From the NCBI GenBank assembly GCA_965215855.1, contig CBDCER010000001.1, positions 62,001-126,000 of the forward strand: DNA of 64,000 nucleotides, in the 5' to 3' direction. The notes beneath the pieces were generated by a model that saw only the letters and a list, made by a program, of their open reading frames with translations, was not told the DNA's origin and searched no databases. The position numbers and the translations under genes were made by a program. This DNA is from J027 sp965215855 (GTDB lineage Bacteria > Chloroflexota > Anaerolineae > Aggregatilineales > J027). This document shows, piece by piece, positions 34,958 to 43,890 of the stretch (position 1 is its first letter; each line of letters opens with the position of its first letter).

Positions 34958-36316
34958 ATGTCACAGGACGTTATACGCTGCCCAAATTGTGGCGCAGCGA
35001 ATCCTTCTGATAGACGACAATGCGCCATCTGCGATGCAGCTTTGGTGGAGCACCGTGAAAGACGACAACGCGTGACGCGCATTCAGCGGCCCGTGTACGA
35101 TTATGCGTCGCATGAAGGCGAAGATGATTTGTTGGTGCGCCGGGCTGTCAGCACGCCGCTGGGGATTGTGGCGGGCGTCATTTTGTTAGTAATCATAGTG
35201 GCGGCGGCGGTTGCTGCATTTTTGACTTTTGGGCCAACTGATGATGGTGGTCAAGATGCGATATTCTCGGAGAATCTGACGCCGAGTGTAACCAGCACTG
35301 TATCGGCGACGCCATTTCCGACTAATACACGGCCAGCACCGCTGATCTTCCCAACTGTAACGCCAATGCCGTCCCCACCAACGCCAACGCCGGAACCAAC
35401 CCCGTGTATCAAAACAGCGGGGTCAGGTGACACTATTTATGGGCTTGCATCGGCGTGTGGACACCGCCATTTTTCAATTGTGGACGTCGTTGTGGAAGTC
35501 AACCCAGAGTTGGATTGTTCGAGTTGTTTGCGCGAAGGTCAGACGATTGAAATTCCCTGGCCGACACCTGAATCTGATGGCGAAGCGGAAGATGCTGGAG
35601 CCGCAGTGTTGCCAAGTGAAACGGATGCAGCAGAGGGTGAGGGGGACGCTGTTGTGGCAGTGGCGGCTAATGAGTTCGGTACACCGGATGCACTGGCGAC
35701 GCTCTTTGTGGAGCCGACGCTGCGCCCCGGTTTGATGTGGCATTATGTTCAGGAAGGCGAAACACTGATTAGCATTGTTTCGACATACAATGCTGATGCA
35801 AAGGTGCTTTCGGACATTAACCCTGAATTGGATTTTGGGCAGTGCGATTTTGGTGCGCGGTTTGGCGGGCCAGATTGTAATGTGTTGTTGGTGCAGGGTC
35901 AGCGCCTGCGTGTTCCAGCCCCAACACCGACACCAACGCTGTCATTGACGCCATCTGGTAGTGAGACGCCGACACCGACAGCAACCCCCACTGTGAATAT
36001 TCCAACCGCTTTCTCACCGCGAGATGGGTCATATTTTGATGCAAACAGTTTGGTGACATTGCGCTGGTCGGCGACGGGGTCGCTGGCGATGAATGAAAAT
36101 TACTTGGTGGCGGTGACTGATCTGGATACGGGATTGGTGTATCAGGCGCGGACGCAGGAACTTTATTATGTGTTGCCAGATGCGTGGCAACCGACCAATG
36201 GCCGGACGCAAACATTTGAGTGGACAGTGAGTATTGCGACCGTGAATGGTACGCAAATTCTCTCGATACGAGAAACGACCATTGCCCGCGAGTTCACCTG
36301 GCAGGGGCAGGAGTGA
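34958..36316 (+). CDS. Membrane protein with zinc ribbon, two LysM-like domains and Ig-like C-terminus
   Basis: A protein of 452 residues. An N-terminal zinc ribbon (CPNC at about 8-11, CAIC at 22-25) is cytoplasmic, followed by a basic stretch and one membrane helix (about 69-92). Outside are a Thr/Pro-rich linker, a LysM-like domain (SGDTIYGLASACGHRHFSIVDVV, NPELDCSSC), a second LysM (about 258-315, VQEGETLISIVSTYNADAKVL), another Thr/Pro linker, and a C-terminal Ig-like domain. LysM domains bind peptidoglycan. Disulphides are likely. The next gene is a lipoprotein relative starting 2 bases later. Confidence 0.85.
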   Translation: MSQDVIRCPNCGAANPSDRRQCAICDAALVEHRERRQRVTRIQRPVYDYASHEGEDDLLVRRAVSTPLGIVAGVILLVIIVAAAVAAFLTFGPTDDGGQDAIFSENLTPSVTSTVSATPFPTNTRPAPLIFPTVTPMPSPPTPTPEPTPCIKTAGSGDTIYGLASACGHRHFSIVDVVVEVNPELDCSSCLREGQTIEIPWPTPESDGEAEDAGAAVLPSETDAAEGEGDAVVAVAANEFGTPDALATLFVEPTLRPGLMWHYVQEGETLISIVSTYNADAKVLSDINPELDFGQCDFGARFGGPDCNVLLVQGQRLRVPAPTPTPTLSLTPSGSETPTPTATPTVNIPTAFSPRDGSYFDANSLVTLRWSATGSLAMNENYLVAVTDLDTGLVYQARTQELYYVLPDAWQPTNGRTQTFEWTVSIATVNGTQILSIRETTIAREFTWQGQE

Positions 36317-36318
36317 TG

Positions 36319-37419
36319 ATGAAAATAACACACTGGCGTTTGTGGATGGTGTTGATGGTGGTGGGGTTTCTGGCCCTAGTTGCGTGTGGGGATGATGAGA
36401 AGCCCGCGCCCACCGAAGCACCTACTATCCAGCCCACAGAGATTGTTCAACAGATGACCGAAACGCCCACGCCCGGCGGCCCGACCCGGACCGCATCGCC
36501 AACCTTTTTGCCGACGGCCACTGTGGCCCCGGCAACGGCGACAATGCCATTGGCCCCAACGCAAATTCCTACGGGGACACCAGGACCCTATGAGCATGTG
36601 ATTCAGGAAGGGCAAACGTGTGGAGAGTTGGCATTTTTCTATGATTCGAGTGTGCAGGCCATTGAGCAAGCGAATCTTGGATTGGATTGCCAAGTGTTGA
36701 GTGTGGGACAAACCGTTTTCGTGCCGCGCCCAACCTCGACGCCGACGCCGATGGGGTTTGCCGAGACGGCTACCGCGATCTATGAGGCGTTGCCGCCAGG
36801 TTTGCAAGATGTGACGCCGTTTGCGATTTACACCTATTGCCCTGGCGAAGATGATACATTGACGTCGATTTCATTGCAACATGACACGACTAACCAGCGC
36901 ATTTGTGAGTTGAATGCAGGCCCAGATGAATTGGATTGCCGGGGTTGTGATTTCAGCGAGTCGGCGGTGGGTTTTTGCCCCAATCCACCGATTATCAGCA
37001 CCAGCAAATGCTATAACGTGCCGGGGCCGACCTATACCGTGACGTTTACGCCGACTTTCACAGGCGAAGAGACCGCTACCTCAACGCCAACTCACGCCCC
37101 GCCGCGCCTGGTTTTTCCACAAAACGGCGCGACTATCAGTGATAACACAGTGCGCTTGACCTGGCTGTTGCCGGGAGGACGTTTGGCCGAGGGTGAGTGG
37201 TATGCGGTAACAGTAGTGGATGAACTGACGGGCGAGTTATTGGTTTCGAGCCAGACACGCAATACCGACTTAACTCTAGCGAGTGAATGGCGTCCGCCTG
37301 TAGGCCAGACCCGCCAGGTGCAATGGACGGTGGAAGTGATCGTGATGAACGAAGCGGGTGTCCTGGTTCCGGTCAGTGGACGATCACTCAGCCAGCGGTT
37401 TGCCTGGCGGGGGCCATAG
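36319..37419 (+). CDS. LysM lipoprotein with Ig-like C-terminus
   Basis: A protein of about 366 residues. The signal peptide ends in the lipobox LVAC (Cys at about 24). A Thr/Pro-rich linker leads to a LysM-like domain (VIQEGQTCGELAFFYDSSVQAIEQAN), a second degenerate one (FAIYTYCPGEDDTLTSISLQHDT), and an Ig-like C-terminal domain that is a paralogue of that in the preceding gene (both end FxWxG). ATG at 36319 has AGGAG 5 bases before it; the ATG at 36316 overlaps the stop of the upstream gene and is too close to the ribosome binding site. It probably tethers the cell wall to the membrane. Confidence 0.85.
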   Translation: MKITHWRLWMVLMVVGFLALVACGDDEKPAPTEAPTIQPTEIVQQMTETPTPGGPTRTASPTFLPTATVAPATATMPLAPTQIPTGTPGPYEHVIQEGQTCGELAFFYDSSVQAIEQANLGLDCQVLSVGQTVFVPRPTSTPTPMGFAETATAIYEALPPGLQDVTPFAIYTYCPGEDDTLTSISLQHDTTNQRICELNAGPDELDCRGCDFSESAVGFCPNPPIISTSKCYNVPGPTYTVTFTPTFTGEETATSTPTHAPPRLVFPQNGATISDNTVRLTWLLPGGRLAEGEWYAVTVVDELTGELLVSSQTRNTDLTLASEWRPPVGQTRQVQWTVEVIVMNEAGVLVPVSGRSLSQRFAWRGP

Positions 37420-37420
37420 A

Positions 37421-37882
37421 TTATTGCGCTAAATCAGCCTCGGCAGTGACGTCGCTTGCCGGGTCGGCGGTAGGCGTGGCGGTTGGCTCGGCGACTGAGG
37501 TGACGCGATAGGTTACTGTGCCGCCTTCTGGGACTTCAATCGAGCCAGTTTCACGGTCAAAGCACCGGCCCTCGTCCTCATCTGGATCCGATTCGGTAAT
37601 AAGTTCATATTCGTATACAAGGTTGGGGAAAACCTCAACCTCTTCGCTTTCGCCTGGCTTCAGCTTAACCTGAATGACGCGACCGCCGGGGCCTTCGCGT
37701 AGGTTGAAGGTGATTTCAGGGCAGTCGCCATCGTTGATGACCAGGATACGGGTGGTGTTGTCGGTGGCTTGTATAAAGAAGTATGCAACGACGAAGGTGA
37801 TGACAACCGCCACCACAAACAACGCCGCACTCTGTACCCATCTTTGTTGCCAGATTGGTTTCTCGTATGTCTTTCTTGTCAT
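37421..37882 (-). CDS. Single-pass membrane protein with extracytoplasmic domain
   Basis: A protein of 153 residues. A cytoplasmic basic stretch (TRKTYEKPIWQQRW) is followed by one membrane helix (about 18-40) and an outward domain with two Cys that may form a disulphide (GDCPEIT and EGRCFD). The outward part looks beta-rich and ends in a Thr/Pro/Ala tail. The start at 37882 has GGAAGG before it; longer versions lack such a site. The function is unknown. It is convergent with the LysM genes and divergent from the next operon. Confidence 0.7.
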   Translation of the reverse strand: MTRKTYEKPIWQQRWVQSAALFVVAVVITFVVAYFFIQATDNTTRILVINDGDCPEITFNLREGPGGRVIQVKLKPGESEEVEVFPNLVYEYELITESDPDEDEGRCFDRETGSIEVPEGGTVTYRVTSVAEPTATPTADPASDVTAEADLAQ

Positions 37883-37983
37883 CGAAAACCTTCCCAATAT
37901 GAGATAAGCAGGCAGTATGATGCCGTGCCTCTGGATAAAATACAAGGTTGGAAGTTCAATGGTTTAGTTTTGGCCCTGCGCCG

Positions 37984-37992
37984 TGTTAAACT
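37984..37992 (+). promoter_or_regulatory. Extended -10 promoter TGT-TAAACT
   Basis: TGT (37984-37986) and TAAACT (37987-37992), 33 bases before the ATG at 38026. Confidence 0.35.
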
Positions 37993-38025
37993 TATGGGGA
38001 AGCAAGAAAGGTTGGTAGAGAGATC

Positions 38026-38676
38026 ATGATTCGGCTGGCTCGTGCGTTTCATCCGATAACGCGCCTGAATTTAATCATTTTCGTGATGCTGGTGAGTTTG
38101 CAAATCTGTATGCTGGTGTCGGTGTTGTTTTTTATTCCAGCGACGTTTGATGTGGCGTTGGCAAATCTCATGTTACTGTTGCCCCAGTTTTGGTGTGTAT
38201 TGGCGATTATTGGGCTGATTTACCTGTTTTGGAATGCGTTTCGACTGAATGTGCAGTATCAGCGGCGAATGGGAATCACATCGTCGCGTAACTTGGCGTT
38301 GGCATGGGCCGCGCCTATTTTGTTGTTGGTTCTGATGGCGACGTGGTTTTCGATGTTGCAGACGGTGTTTGATCTACGTAGTGAGTGGGATTTCAAGCGG
38401 TCGCAAGATGAAATGATGGTCGTCTGCGATGAGATTTTGGCCGAGGGGCTGGGTTCTCCCTATCTGGGGCGTGATGAAACAGTGGGGCGATATAATCGCG
38501 TCAATGTTACCTTGCGGGATGATGGATGGGTGTGGTTTGACATCGGAGATGAACGGATGCAAGTAGGGTATGTATGCCTGCCAACGGACATGGAGCCGCC
38601 GGAAGACAACAGCGATTATCAATTTACACGCAAGACTGATCGTTTTTATTTTTATGAGGAACAATCCTCGTCATAA
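38026..38676 (+). CDS. Membrane protein of unknown function, first of a tandem pair
   Basis: A protein of 216 residues with three membrane helices (about 15-40, 45-70 and 85-108), then an extracytoplasmic domain of about 100 residues. That domain contains two Cys (VVCDEI and YVCLPT) and aromatic motifs (WVWFDIGDERMQVGYVC). Its plan matches the next gene: helices, a Cys, a strand with W-F or F-F-N-F and a second Cys. No known family is recognised. It probably forms an operon with the two following genes, with gaps of 18 bases and a 4-base overlap. Confidence 0.7.
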   Translation: MIRLARAFHPITRLNLIIFVMLVSLQICMLVSVLFFIPATFDVALANLMLLLPQFWCVLAIIGLIYLFWNAFRLNVQYQRRMGITSSRNLALAWAAPILLLVLMATWFSMLQTVFDLRSEWDFKRSQDEMMVVCDEILAEGLGSPYLGRDETVGRYNRVNVTLRDDGWVWFDIGDERMQVGYVCLPTDMEPPEDNSDYQFTRKTDRFYFYEEQSSS

Positions 38677-38694
38677 ATACATTGGTGGTCGAAT

Positions 38695-39378
38695 TTGAAG
38701 GCACATTTACGACAGGTATTGTTATTCTGGGAAGACCAGCATCCTCTGGCTCGTGGCAACTTGGTCATGTTGTTGTTTGTTTTGGTGGCGTCGGTGGTGT
38801 TGCGCCTGTTTATGATTGTGGCTCCGCATCAATTTGATCTCCCAACGGTGTTGCGCGTAGCTGTCGTTGGGCGCGTCTGGTATATGGCGATATTGATTCT
38901 GGTGGCGGTGTTTTTATATAGTGCAGTGCGGCTGGCGTGGTTGGCGGTGCGGGAAAAGGCCGCTATGAGTAGCGTGCTGATTACTGTCGCTGGATTGCCG
39001 GTGCTGGTGGTCTTGTTACAGATTATGCCCACGTTTTTTCAAGAGGTGGTCAGCTATCATTCCGGGAAACCTTATGATGATGTGTTCCGGTCGGTGCAGA
39101 CGTTGTGTTATACATGGGAAGTGACGCATAGTAGTGTGGAGCGTTATGACTTCAATCCACGTGACAGTGACTTAGGAATTTTGGCGGATGAGGAGCAGGT
39201 CAGGGTGTGGCGCGAGCATAACACGGTCTTCTTCAATTTTGGTGATGATGATGTGCCAGTTGGCCTGGCGTGTGCGTTGGGGGGCGATGAACCTACTAAA
39301 GAAGGGCGGCGCTCCCGTACTTATGATTATGTTCCCATTGATGGCATGTTTTATGAGTTTTATGGAAAAGATTTATGA
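38695..39378 (+). CDS. Membrane protein of unknown function, second of a tandem pair
   Basis: A protein of 227 residues, with a TTG start. Three membrane helices (about 20-43, 57-82 and 90-112) are followed by an outward domain. It looks like a distant copy of the preceding protein: both have a Cys soon after the last helix (TLCYTWE here, VVCDEI there), then the pattern NTVFFNFGDDDVPVGLAC against WVWFDIGDERMQVGYVC, and a closing FYEF or FYFYEE. It therefore probably arose by tandem duplication. Its TGA overlaps the ATG of the alcohol dehydrogenase gene (ATGA). Confidence 0.68.
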   Translation: MKAHLRQVLLFWEDQHPLARGNLVMLLFVLVASVVLRLFMIVAPHQFDLPTVLRVAVVGRVWYMAILILVAVFLYSAVRLAWLAVREKAAMSSVLITVAGLPVLVVLLQIMPTFFQEVVSYHSGKPYDDVFRSVQTLCYTWEVTHSSVERYDFNPRDSDLGILADEEQVRVWREHNTVFFNFGDDDVPVGLACALGGDEPTKEGRRSRTYDYVPIDGMFYEFYGKDL

Positions 39379-40322
39379 GTCGAATCGTAGTTTTTGACGG
39401 AGAACGAGTTGATGTCCAGATACGCACGGTTCCCACTCGACATGAGGGGGAGGCGCTGGTGCGATTGCGATTGGCGGGTATTTGCAGCACCGATCTGGCA
39501 TTGATGCGCGGTTACAAGAATTTTCAGGGCATCATGGGACATGAATTTGTGGGGGATGTGTTGGAAGGGCCTGAAGCATGGTTGAATCGACGTGTGGTGG
39601 GCGAGATCAATATCACATGTGGGACATGTGATCTGTGCCAGCGTGGTTTGGAGACACATTGCCGCCAACGGAAGGTACTGGGGATTTCTGGAGACTATGA
39701 TGGGGCCTTTGCCGATGCGTTCCGTTTGCCAGTACGAAATCTGCGGGCTGTTCCGGATGATTTGACTGATGAGCAGGCGGTATTTGCCGAACCTATGGCC
39801 GCCGCTATACAGGTTTTGGAGCAGATACATCTGAAGCCTACGCAACCGGTGTTGGTGTTGGGAACTGGGCGTTTGGGGATGTTGGTCGCACAGGTACTCC
39901 ATCAAGCCGGCATTCCGGTAACTGGTGTCGTCCATCACCAGAATCATGCTGAACGGCTGCAACGGTGGGGCATCAATGCGAAATTCCGACAGGAGTTAGG
40001 CGACCAGTTTGCAGAAGTAGTGGTCGATTGCACAGGAAAAGCTGGTGGATTTACAGATGCGCTCAAACTGCTGCGACCTCGTGGTAAGCTGATTCTGAAA
40101 AGCACTTATGGCGGCTTACCCGAAGTTGATTTGAGTAAGGTTGTGGTGGATGAAATCACGGTGATCGGCAGCCGATGTGGGCCATTTGATGTCGCATTGC
40201 GTTTATTATCTCGCCTGCCAGTGTTGGATTTGATCGACGGTGAATACAATCTGAGCGATGCGCCGCGTGCGCTGGAACATGCGGCCCAGTCTGGGATTCT
40301 GAAGATATTATTGCGTCCCTGA
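39375..40322 (+). CDS. Zinc-dependent alcohol dehydrogenase-like (MDR) protein
   Basis: A protein of 315 residues of the medium-chain dehydrogenase family. The catalytic zinc residues are in GICSTD (Cys) and GHEFVG (His, Glu). The structural zinc site CGTCDLCQRGLETHC has all four Cys. The coenzyme domain begins VLVLGTGRLGMLVAQVL. It is 30 or so residues shorter than typical members. The substrate is unknown; sorbitol- or threonine-dehydrogenase-like enzymes are close in pattern. It overlaps the previous gene by 4 bases and is followed 17 bases later by the NACHT gene. Confidence 0.86.
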   Translation: MSRIVVFDGERVDVQIRTVPTRHEGEALVRLRLAGICSTDLALMRGYKNFQGIMGHEFVGDVLEGPEAWLNRRVVGEINITCGTCDLCQRGLETHCRQRKVLGISGDYDGAFADAFRLPVRNLRAVPDDLTDEQAVFAEPMAAAIQVLEQIHLKPTQPVLVLGTGRLGMLVAQVLHQAGIPVTGVVHHQNHAERLQRWGINAKFRQELGDQFAEVVVDCTGKAGGFTDALKLLRPRGKLILKSTYGGLPEVDLSKVVVDEITVIGSRCGPFDVALRLLSRLPVLDLIDGEYNLSDAPRALEHAAQSGILKILLRP

Positions 40323-40339
40323 AGCTGAGGAGCGTTTTG

Positions 40340-42820
40340 GTGTCGGAGTTATGCTTGAGTTATCACCCGGATGATGCCGCCTTTGCCTTGAAACTGGCGG
40401 CTGATTTGCGAAATATGGGTGTGCGATTATGGGTGGATGTGTTTCAGTCGCCGGAGCAGCCCACTGATAAAGTCTGCATTGGGACAATCGCGGTGCTGTC
40501 GCCAGGCTATGTGGCTGAGAAGATGGCAGACCTAAGCGGTGCGGAGATGGTGTTTCCGGTAATCGTCACGCCAGTGTTAGATTGGCCGGAGGTGTTGCCG
40601 CGTGAAAGCGCCATTGATTTTAGCAATGCCCATTCGTATGAGGAACAATTTGCGGTGCTGTTGAACGAGCTGCGGAAGCAGGCCGCCACCGTGATCGGCG
40701 ATAGACCAGATGCTATCGAACACTATCTGAATGGATTGATGGCGCGGGCGGGGGCCAGCGTTGTGAACTATGTGCCATTGGCGGTATATGCCGAACCAGC
40801 GGGACGCGACGAAAAAACGCCAATGATTACGTTGAGCGCCGATTTCCGACTGCCGGGTGATGATGCGGACAAGGAAGCGGAGCAAGCGGCGTTTGATACA
40901 TTGCCGGATATTCAATTAGCGGTAGCGCGGCATCCATCGTGTGTGGTCTTGGGTGCGGCAGGGGCAGGGAAAACGACGGCTTTGCAGCAGTTGGTCATTG
41001 AGGCCGTGTGGCGCTATCAGGAAGGTCCGTACAGTAATCCATTGCCAGTACTGGTTGATCTGGCCGTGTGGCCGGAGGGAATGAGCTTCAATGAATTTCT
41101 AGTCCGCAATAGTCCGGCTGCCGAGCAGATTGTAGTCTATGCCGACAATTTCAACGCGATTAGTCGTCGCCGTCGCCAGATAGTGGAGGAGTGGTTGCTG
41201 GGTTTTGAGGGCGACGTGATAATTGCATGTCGGGCAGCCAGCTATGACAATGAATTGAGCTTGTCACCAGTGATTTTTGCCCCTTTGGGTGTGGAACATG
41301 TTCGGCAAATTGTTGATGCATATCTGCATGATGATGAGGCGGCTGCATTTTTGATGCGGGTGTTACCATCTGTTGAGGCTGAGACGGATATTGTGTTGCC
41401 AATGGCGGCTGTGCCTTTGTTGCTGGTGGCGATGATACGTGTCTATCAGTACACGGGCGAGATGCCAGTGAACACTGGTGCTTTGCTACGAGCTTATACG
41501 CGTCGTATGTGGGAACCGCTGCAATATCGGCCTGAGTGGACAGTTTATGAAGAGATGGCCGCGAAGCTGGGGTGGTTGGCGTTGCGGATGTTTGATGACG
41601 ATGAAACGGGCGATGTCGATGTGACCTGGGCGGCAGTGCAGATCAGCGATAAAGGGCGTTGGCGGCGTGGTGGGCCGGATAAGACTGCGCTAGCATTGTT
41701 GGCGCTGGCGGGGCGAGCTGAGTTGCTGACTATGAATGATGATATGCTGCGCTTCAGCCATCATCTGATCCAGTCATATTTTGCGGCGTTAGCGCTACGT
41801 GAACAAGGAATCGGTGCTTCGCTGGAGCCGCCGGTTTTCAGCAGCGATGATTTTCGGCGATTGCCCAGCAAATGGGATCAAGCAGTCATTATGCTGTCAC
41901 ATTTGGTCGATGATCCTGCATCCGTATTGATGGATGTGGTGAAGCACGATCCCTATCTGGCGGCGGATTGTGTGGTTAGTGGGGTACAGGTTCCAGCGGA
42001 GGCTGTGGATGTCATTCGCAAGGCATTGGCTGAACAATTGACGGGCGGCGATATGAGAATTACCCAAACAGCGGTGGAGATATTGCGGCGTTTGGGCGAG
42101 ACTGAACTGGTCATGCTGGCGATTGAAGATTTGATTGGGTATGGCAATCATTATTTGCGGCGTGTGGGAGCCTGGATATTGGGTGAGGTGCGGCATCCGG
42201 CAGGAATACCAATTCTAATTGAGTTGATGCGCGATGTTGCGCTGCGCGAGACTGCAAGCGAAGCCCTGGTTAAAATTGGCCCGGCGGTGGTCCCGGAGGT
42301 TGTTTTGTTGTTGGATAACGCGCTGGAAGATCGCTGGGAAACGCGCTCTGCTGCGGCCCAGATTTTGAAGGCTATCGGTGACCCGGCAGCGATACAAGAT
42401 TTGCTGGATACGCTGTATGATGATGAACATGCGGTGCGTTGGTCGGTGGCGAATGCGTTGGTGAGTATGGGCGCGGCAGTGGTCCCTGGTTTGTTAGAGG
42501 TTGTCAATGATCCTGACAGCTTGTTGGATGATGAAGGTGATACGTGCCGGGCCGCGGCCTGCACGCTGGTTTGGGTGGGTAATGAAGCAGCGGTAACTGG
42601 ATTGTTGGAGGCGTTGCGCGATGTTGACCCTAACCGGCGGGGGATCGTAGCCGAAGCGTTGGGCGAGATTCGCTATGCTCAGGTGGTGGTGGGATTAGCG
42701 GAACGCCTGATGGATCATGCAATGCCTGATTGGGGTGATGAGACGGTGGGACAAATCGCGGCGCTGGCGTTGCGGCGGATTGGTACACCAGAAGCCCTAG
42801 AAGCCCTTAAACGGCATTAA
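40340..42820 (+). CDS. TIR-like, NACHT and HEAT-repeat protein (NLR-like)
   Basis: A protein of about 826 residues with three parts. Residues 1-115 look like a TIR-type domain (start ELCLSYHPDDAAFALKLAADL, then TIAVLSPGYVA), without a catalytic Glu that I can place surely. Residues about 185-480 are a NACHT-like ATPase with P-loop GAAGAGKTT (about 206-214) and ACRAASYDN at the sensor position; the Walker B segment is weak (IVVYADNF where LLxDGLDE is usual). Residues about 575-827 are HEAT-like repeats (AVEILRRLGE, ALVKIGPAVVPEVV, ANALVSMGAAVVPGLL). Such proteins sense phage or cell stress. GTG at 40340 is 7 bases after GAGGAG; TTG at 40337 is also possible. It overlaps the convergent gene by 24 bases. 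Confidence 0.8.
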   Translation: MSELCLSYHPDDAAFALKLAADLRNMGVRLWVDVFQSPEQPTDKVCIGTIAVLSPGYVAEKMADLSGAEMVFPVIVTPVLDWPEVLPRESAIDFSNAHSYEEQFAVLLNELRKQAATVIGDRPDAIEHYLNGLMARAGASVVNYVPLAVYAEPAGRDEKTPMITLSADFRLPGDDADKEAEQAAFDTLPDIQLAVARHPSCVVLGAAGAGKTTALQQLVIEAVWRYQEGPYSNPLPVLVDLAVWPEGMSFNEFLVRNSPAAEQIVVYADNFNAISRRRRQIVEEWLLGFEGDVIIACRAASYDNELSLSPVIFAPLGVEHVRQIVDAYLHDDEAAAFLMRVLPSVEAETDIVLPMAAVPLLLVAMIRVYQYTGEMPVNTGALLRAYTRRMWEPLQYRPEWTVYEEMAAKLGWLALRMFDDDETGDVDVTWAAVQISDKGRWRRGGPDKTALALLALAGRAELLTMNDDMLRFSHHLIQSYFAALALREQGIGASLEPPVFSSDDFRRLPSKWDQAVIMLSHLVDDPASVLMDVVKHDPYLAADCVVSGVQVPAEAVDVIRKALAEQLTGGDMRITQTAVEILRRLGETELVMLAIEDLIGYGNHYLRRVGAWILGEVRHPAGIPILIELMRDVALRETASEALVKIGPAVVPEVVLLLDNALEDRWETRSAAAQILKAIGDPAAIQDLLDTLYDDEHAVRWSVANALVSMGAAVVPGLLEVVNDPDSLLDDEGDTCRAAACTLVWVGNEAAVTGLLEALRDVDPNRRGIVAEALGEIRYAQVVVGLAERLMDHAMPDWGDETVGQIAALALRRIGTPEALEALKRH

Positions 42821-43801
42821 CCAGAAGCGGGCGGGCGTAGTTATCAGCGCCAAGATGCCCAAGATGCCTAATGACCAACCATTCCAGGCCGCGTCTTCTT
42901 CAATAGGCCCCCATTCAGGATAAAGATTATCACCCAGGCTATCGGTCAGTTGGCGCACATCATCGCCATTGGCCCGCATTCGGTAGATTTCAGGTTTACC
43001 AGTCGCTTCGGAGACGAATGCAATCCACTGTCCATCGGGTGACCAAGTTGGTAGCGTGCTGTTGGCGTTGGTGTGGATCAGGCGTTCGACACGGCTTCCA
43101 TCAGCTCGCATCCGGTAGATTTGCATGGGGCCGTCGCGGTTAGAGGCAAAAGCAAGCCATTGTCCATCGGGTGACCAGTCGGGATAGTGGTTGCTGCTGG
43201 GGGTGTCGGTCAGACGTTGAAGACCAGTCCCATCGGCGCGAATACGATAGAGTTCAAAGGGGCCATGCCGGTTGGTGGCAAAGGCGATCCATTGCCCATC
43301 GGGTGACCAGGTTGGCTCGATTTCTCGGCCACTCAGCATGGTTAAGGGTGTTGTGGCTTCGGATTCGAGGTTGAGAATGTATAGGTCGCCGGATCTGCCT
43401 TGTGAGGAAGAGTAGACGATTTGTCTGCCATCGGGTGACCAGTCGGGCATGGAAGTGTTGTTGGGTGGTTGGGTGATGAAGGGCTGGAAATCACGGCCAT
43501 CGGGGCGAACGCGATAGATAAATGTGCCATTGCCAAATGAGGTGAATGCAATCCACTGCCCATCGGGTGACCAGGCGGGTGAACGTTGTGTGCGCTGCGA
43601 CTCTTGGAACGTCAACTGGTGGATGAGTTGTCCATCAGCCCGCATTTGGTACAGTTGCAAATTGAGAAACGCTGAACGGGACGAGGCAAACGTCAGCCAA
43701 TGGGCCCGGGCAGTGTTGGTGTTGTAGATAGTTTGCCAGGCAACGAGCAAGATCAGATTCAAACCAAACAGGATAAGTGTTGTACGACGAATGATGGTCA
43801 T
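42797..43801 (-). CDS. Membrane-anchored PD40/TolB-like beta-propeller protein
   Basis: A protein of 334 residues. An N-terminal membrane helix (about 8-25) is followed by six PD40-type repeats built on WSPDGxxIAF/Y and YRMRADG, forming a six-bladed propeller like the C-terminal part of TolB, and a C-terminal membrane helix (about 308-328). It should face outward and may bind proteins or carbohydrate. The bases encoding WSPDG are nearly identical in each repeat. It ends 24 bases inside the convergent NACHT gene and starts 90 bases from the divergent topA. Confidence 0.85.
   Translation of the reverse strand: MTIIRRTTLILFGLNLILLVAWQTIYNTNTARAHWLTFASSRSAFLNLQLYQMRADGQLIHQLTFQESQRTQRSPAWSPDGQWIAFTSFGNGTFIYRVRPDGRDFQPFITQPPNNTSMPDWSPDGRQIVYSSSQGRSGDLYILNLESEATTPLTMLSGREIEPTWSPDGQWIAFATNRHGPFELYRIRADGTGLQRLTDTPSSNHYPDWSPDGQWLAFASNRDGPMQIYRMRADGSRVERLIHTNANSTLPTWSPDGQWIAFVSEATGKPEIYRMRANGDDVRQLTDSLGDNLYPEWGPIEEDAAWNGWSLGILGILALITTPARFWLMPFKGF
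43031..43575 (-). repeat. Recurring CCATCGGGTGACCA unit inside the PD40 gene
   Basis: CCATCGGGTGACCA occurs about five times on the plus strand between about 43031 and 43575, at spacings of about 125-140 bases. It encodes the PDG/WSPDG core on the minus strand. Identity at the base level is higher than the protein motif alone needs. Confidence 0.6.
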
Positions 43802-43819
43802 GTAGGCATTCCTGACGAC

Positions 43820-43848
43820 TTGACAACCCTATTGTATGTGTGTAGGCT
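43820..43848 (+). promoter_or_regulatory. Sigma70 promoter for topA
   Basis: A perfect TTGACA (43820-43825) with TAGGCT (43843-43848) after a 17-base spacer, 43 bases before the topA ATG. The -35 lies in the short gap to the divergent propeller gene. Confidence 0.5.
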
Positions 43849-43890
43849 GTTGGCTGCAATTTAAAGGTTTATGAGAGTGGAACAATTTGT

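Noticed and set aside
35330..36000. Thr/Pro-rich repeats in the LysM genes as a DNA repeat element
   Set aside because: They encode in-frame linkers between domains and are not repeated as DNA units.
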